This document shows positions 62,911 through 64,000 of a stretch of 64,000 nt of DNA, one piece after another (the first letter of the stretch is position 1; the number at the start of each line of letters is the position of its first letter). The DNA is taken from positions 1-64,000 of the forward strand of contig JAHHIJ010000033.1 in assembly GCA_019358985.1 (NCBI GenBank). The letters run 5' to 3'. The DNA comes from Tolypothrix brevis GSE-NOS-MK-07-07A. Its GTDB lineage: Bacteria; Cyanobacteriota; Cyanobacteriia; Cyanobacteriales; Nostocaceae. Below the pieces are notes generated by a model that had not been told where the DNA came from, did not search any database, and was given only the letters and a program-made list of their open reading frames with translations. The translations under genes and the position numbers were made by a program.

Positions 62911-63381
62911 ATTTTATGTACAACATTTCTTGGATTTACTGCAATGGCATACCTGCTAGAAATGTTCTTTCCCCAATCTCTTTGGCATGGGAATTGGGTA
63001 TGGGGCAACGGGAATTTGAAGAGGGGAAAAGGGGAAAGGGGAGCATGGTAAGAAATAAAATGCGCGAATTATTGTGAATCACTCTTTATTTTCTACACCT
63101 TTACCCCATGCCCATTGCCCATTGCCCCATTCCCATCCTCTACTACATGCATTTAAGATATTGTATAATTCATCTTTTGTAGTTAAAGCTCCGCAAAATC
63201 TTAAAAGATAAAACTAAACCCAGTATGGATTGCGGAGTTTGCTGTAATAGTAGTGGATTACCAGGCTAAAACACTAACTTTAACAGCTAAGTGGCTAGCG
63301 TGGTGAGCAATAATCCAAAAAAAACTGCAATTTTAAACTTTTTCTATACTGGTATTAAGAACACATAACGAGATTAAAGCA
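62911..63381. other. Gap with low-complexity DNA before CP12
   Basis: At 62985-63060 there are GGGAATT/GGGGAAAAGGGGAAAGG words, and at 63100-63140 CCCATGCCCATTGCCCATT-type repeats. The 250 bases before CP12 are AT-rich with a TATACT at about 63343 that could be a -10 box. No gene is supported here. Confidence 0.5.
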
Positions 63382-63627
63382 ATGACCAACATCTCAGAAA
63401 CAGCTAAATCCGACATCCAAGCGCAAATACAAGAAGAGGTTGAGGAAGCTCGTACTGTCTGTGACGTTTCCGGCACTAATTCCGCTGAATGTGCTGCTGC
63501 TTGGGATGCAGTCGAAGAACTCCAAGCTGAAGCCTCTGATCAGCGGCTGAAGAAGAAGAAAAACTCTTTAGAGCAGTACTGTGATGACAACCCAGAGGCA
63601 ATTGAGTGTCGAATTGACGACAACTAA
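63382..63627 (+). CDS. CP12, redox switch of the Calvin cycle
   Basis: An 81-residue CP12. The helix IQAQIQEEVEEARTVCDVSG, the first cysteine pair (TVC and AEC) around AAAWDAVEELQAEAS and the second pair in YCDDNPEAIEC are all present. Oxidised CP12 ties glyceraldehyde-3-phosphate dehydrogenase and phosphoribulokinase into an inactive complex in the dark; the reduced form releases them. This acts in the same light-signalled chain as ftrC at 6525. Confidence 0.95.
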   Translation: MTNISETAKSDIQAQIQEEVEEARTVCDVSGTNSAECAAAWDAVEELQAEASDQRLKKKKNSLEQYCDDNPEAIECRIDDN

Positions 63628-63654
63628 CAATTAGACATCAGGAGTGGAAAAGAT

Positions 63655-63725
63655 TTACAAGACGTAGCATTGCTACGTCTTGTAGGGCTTCTGGATAACG
63701 CATAATTAATTTCCCCTCCTATGTC
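63655..63725. repeat. Dispersed repeat family A, inverted copy
   Basis: ACAAGACGTAGCATTGCTAC palindrome, then GGATAACGCATAATTAATTT and CCTCCTATGTCTA, the reverse arrangement of the unit at 60128. It follows the CP12 stop and may end its transcript. Confidence 0.75.
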
Positions 63726-63768
63726 TAGGCTCTACAAGTTGCTTGTTTTTTTGTCAACTGAGAAAATT

Positions 63769-64000
63769 ATGGTTAATGAAGTTTGGTTTCGCCCGTTAGT
63801 GTGGATAGACTACCGTCTAGCGGTATTATTCACAGTGATTATTCCTCTAATTCTTCTAATTTGGGCGTTTGTGCAGAAAGCAGAAGCGGTACAACGCCTG
63901 TTAATTATTTACTGGCGAGTATCGAGTCTGTTGGCAATCTCAGTTTACTTAATGATTGGTGGGTTCGGGATAAGTTTTATCTCAAGTTTGATAGCTCGTA
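63769..64000 (+). CDS. DUF3177 family membrane protein, 5' part
   Basis: The first 77 codons of a gene that runs past the window end. The translation starts MVNEVWFRPLVWIDYRLAVL and has two membrane segments (LFTVIIPLILLIWAFVQKAE and LLAISVYLMIGGFGISFISS). This matches DUF3177, a cyanobacteria-specific family of unknown function that often lies beside CP12-region genes. ATG 63769 is preceded by AGAAAA only, so translation initiation may be weak. Confidence 0.82.
   Translation, partial: MVNEVWFRPLVWIDYRLAVLFTVIIPLILLIWAFVQKAEAVQRLLIIYWRVSSLLAISVYLMIGGFGISFISSLIAR

Overview
The window is a stretch of chromosome from a cyanobacterium, most likely a filamentous one of the Nostocales group. This rests on oxygenic-photosynthesis genes (petG, cytM, CP12, ycf54, gun4, ftrC), several cyanobacteria-only families (DUF3370, DUF3177, DUF309), very frequent GCGATCGC (HIP1) octamers, moderate-to-low GC, and heavy loading with short palindromic and heptamer-type repeats, Uma2-family genes and toxin-antitoxin pairs. 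No rRNA, tRNA, CRISPR array or complete transposase gene was recognised.

Layout. 1-10 kb: a divergent cysR/cysA sulfate-uptake pair, typA, a DUF433/DUF5615 toxin-antitoxin pair, a DUF58 protein, ftrC with a DUF309 gene, then the lptA-lptB-lptF lipopolysaccharide export operon. 10.2-13.6 kb: a putative non-autonomous Tn7-like element with inverted ends, carrying an hsdR scrap, a VAO-type flavoprotein oxidase and a SAM methyltransferase. 13.6-26.5 kb: mutS, an Uma2 gene, a CHAT-GUN4 protein, a beta-helix lipoprotein, a second Uma2 gene between direct repeats, DUF3370, pyroglutamyl peptidase, hisH, rsmD, petG and cytM. 26.5-40 kb: hicAB, an ABC exporter, an AI-2E transporter, NUDIX, a lipoprotein, folD, crtE, a PAP2-like membrane protein, ycf54, pdxJ, a double histidine phosphatase and dihydroorotase. 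40-48.5 kb: an accessory region with nuclease-like genes, gene scraps, an AbrB/PIN pair, a caspase-GUN4 protein translationally coupled to an EACC1-like protein, a MalK-type ATPase, a decayed hicBA pair and genuine gun4. 48.5-64 kb: icd, hicBA, a pstS/histidine-kinase deletion scar, two further Uma2 genes, a cluster of secreted proteins including a PEP-CTERM protein, trmB, a metallophosphoesterase, FIST, CP12 and the start of a DUF3177 gene.

How it fits together. The core genes are ordinary photosynthesis, tetrapyrrole, envelope, nucleotide and translation functions. Between them lie signs of active genome turnover: transposon ends, MITE-like palindromes, tandem duplications, frameshifted toxin-antitoxin genes, duplicated gene ends and low-complexity DNA inserted in frame into mutS, dihydroorotase and an ABC ATPase. 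The two most promising items for new biology are the Tn7-like element with a two-gene oxidase/methyltransferase cargo and no transposase (10220-13555), and the linking of GUN4 domains to death-type protease domains (CHAT at 17898, caspase at 42872 with an EACC1-like partner) close to the real gun4 gene. Starts were moved from the longest open frame where a ribosome site or family knowledge favours it. All assignments come from reading the sequence; no database search was possible.
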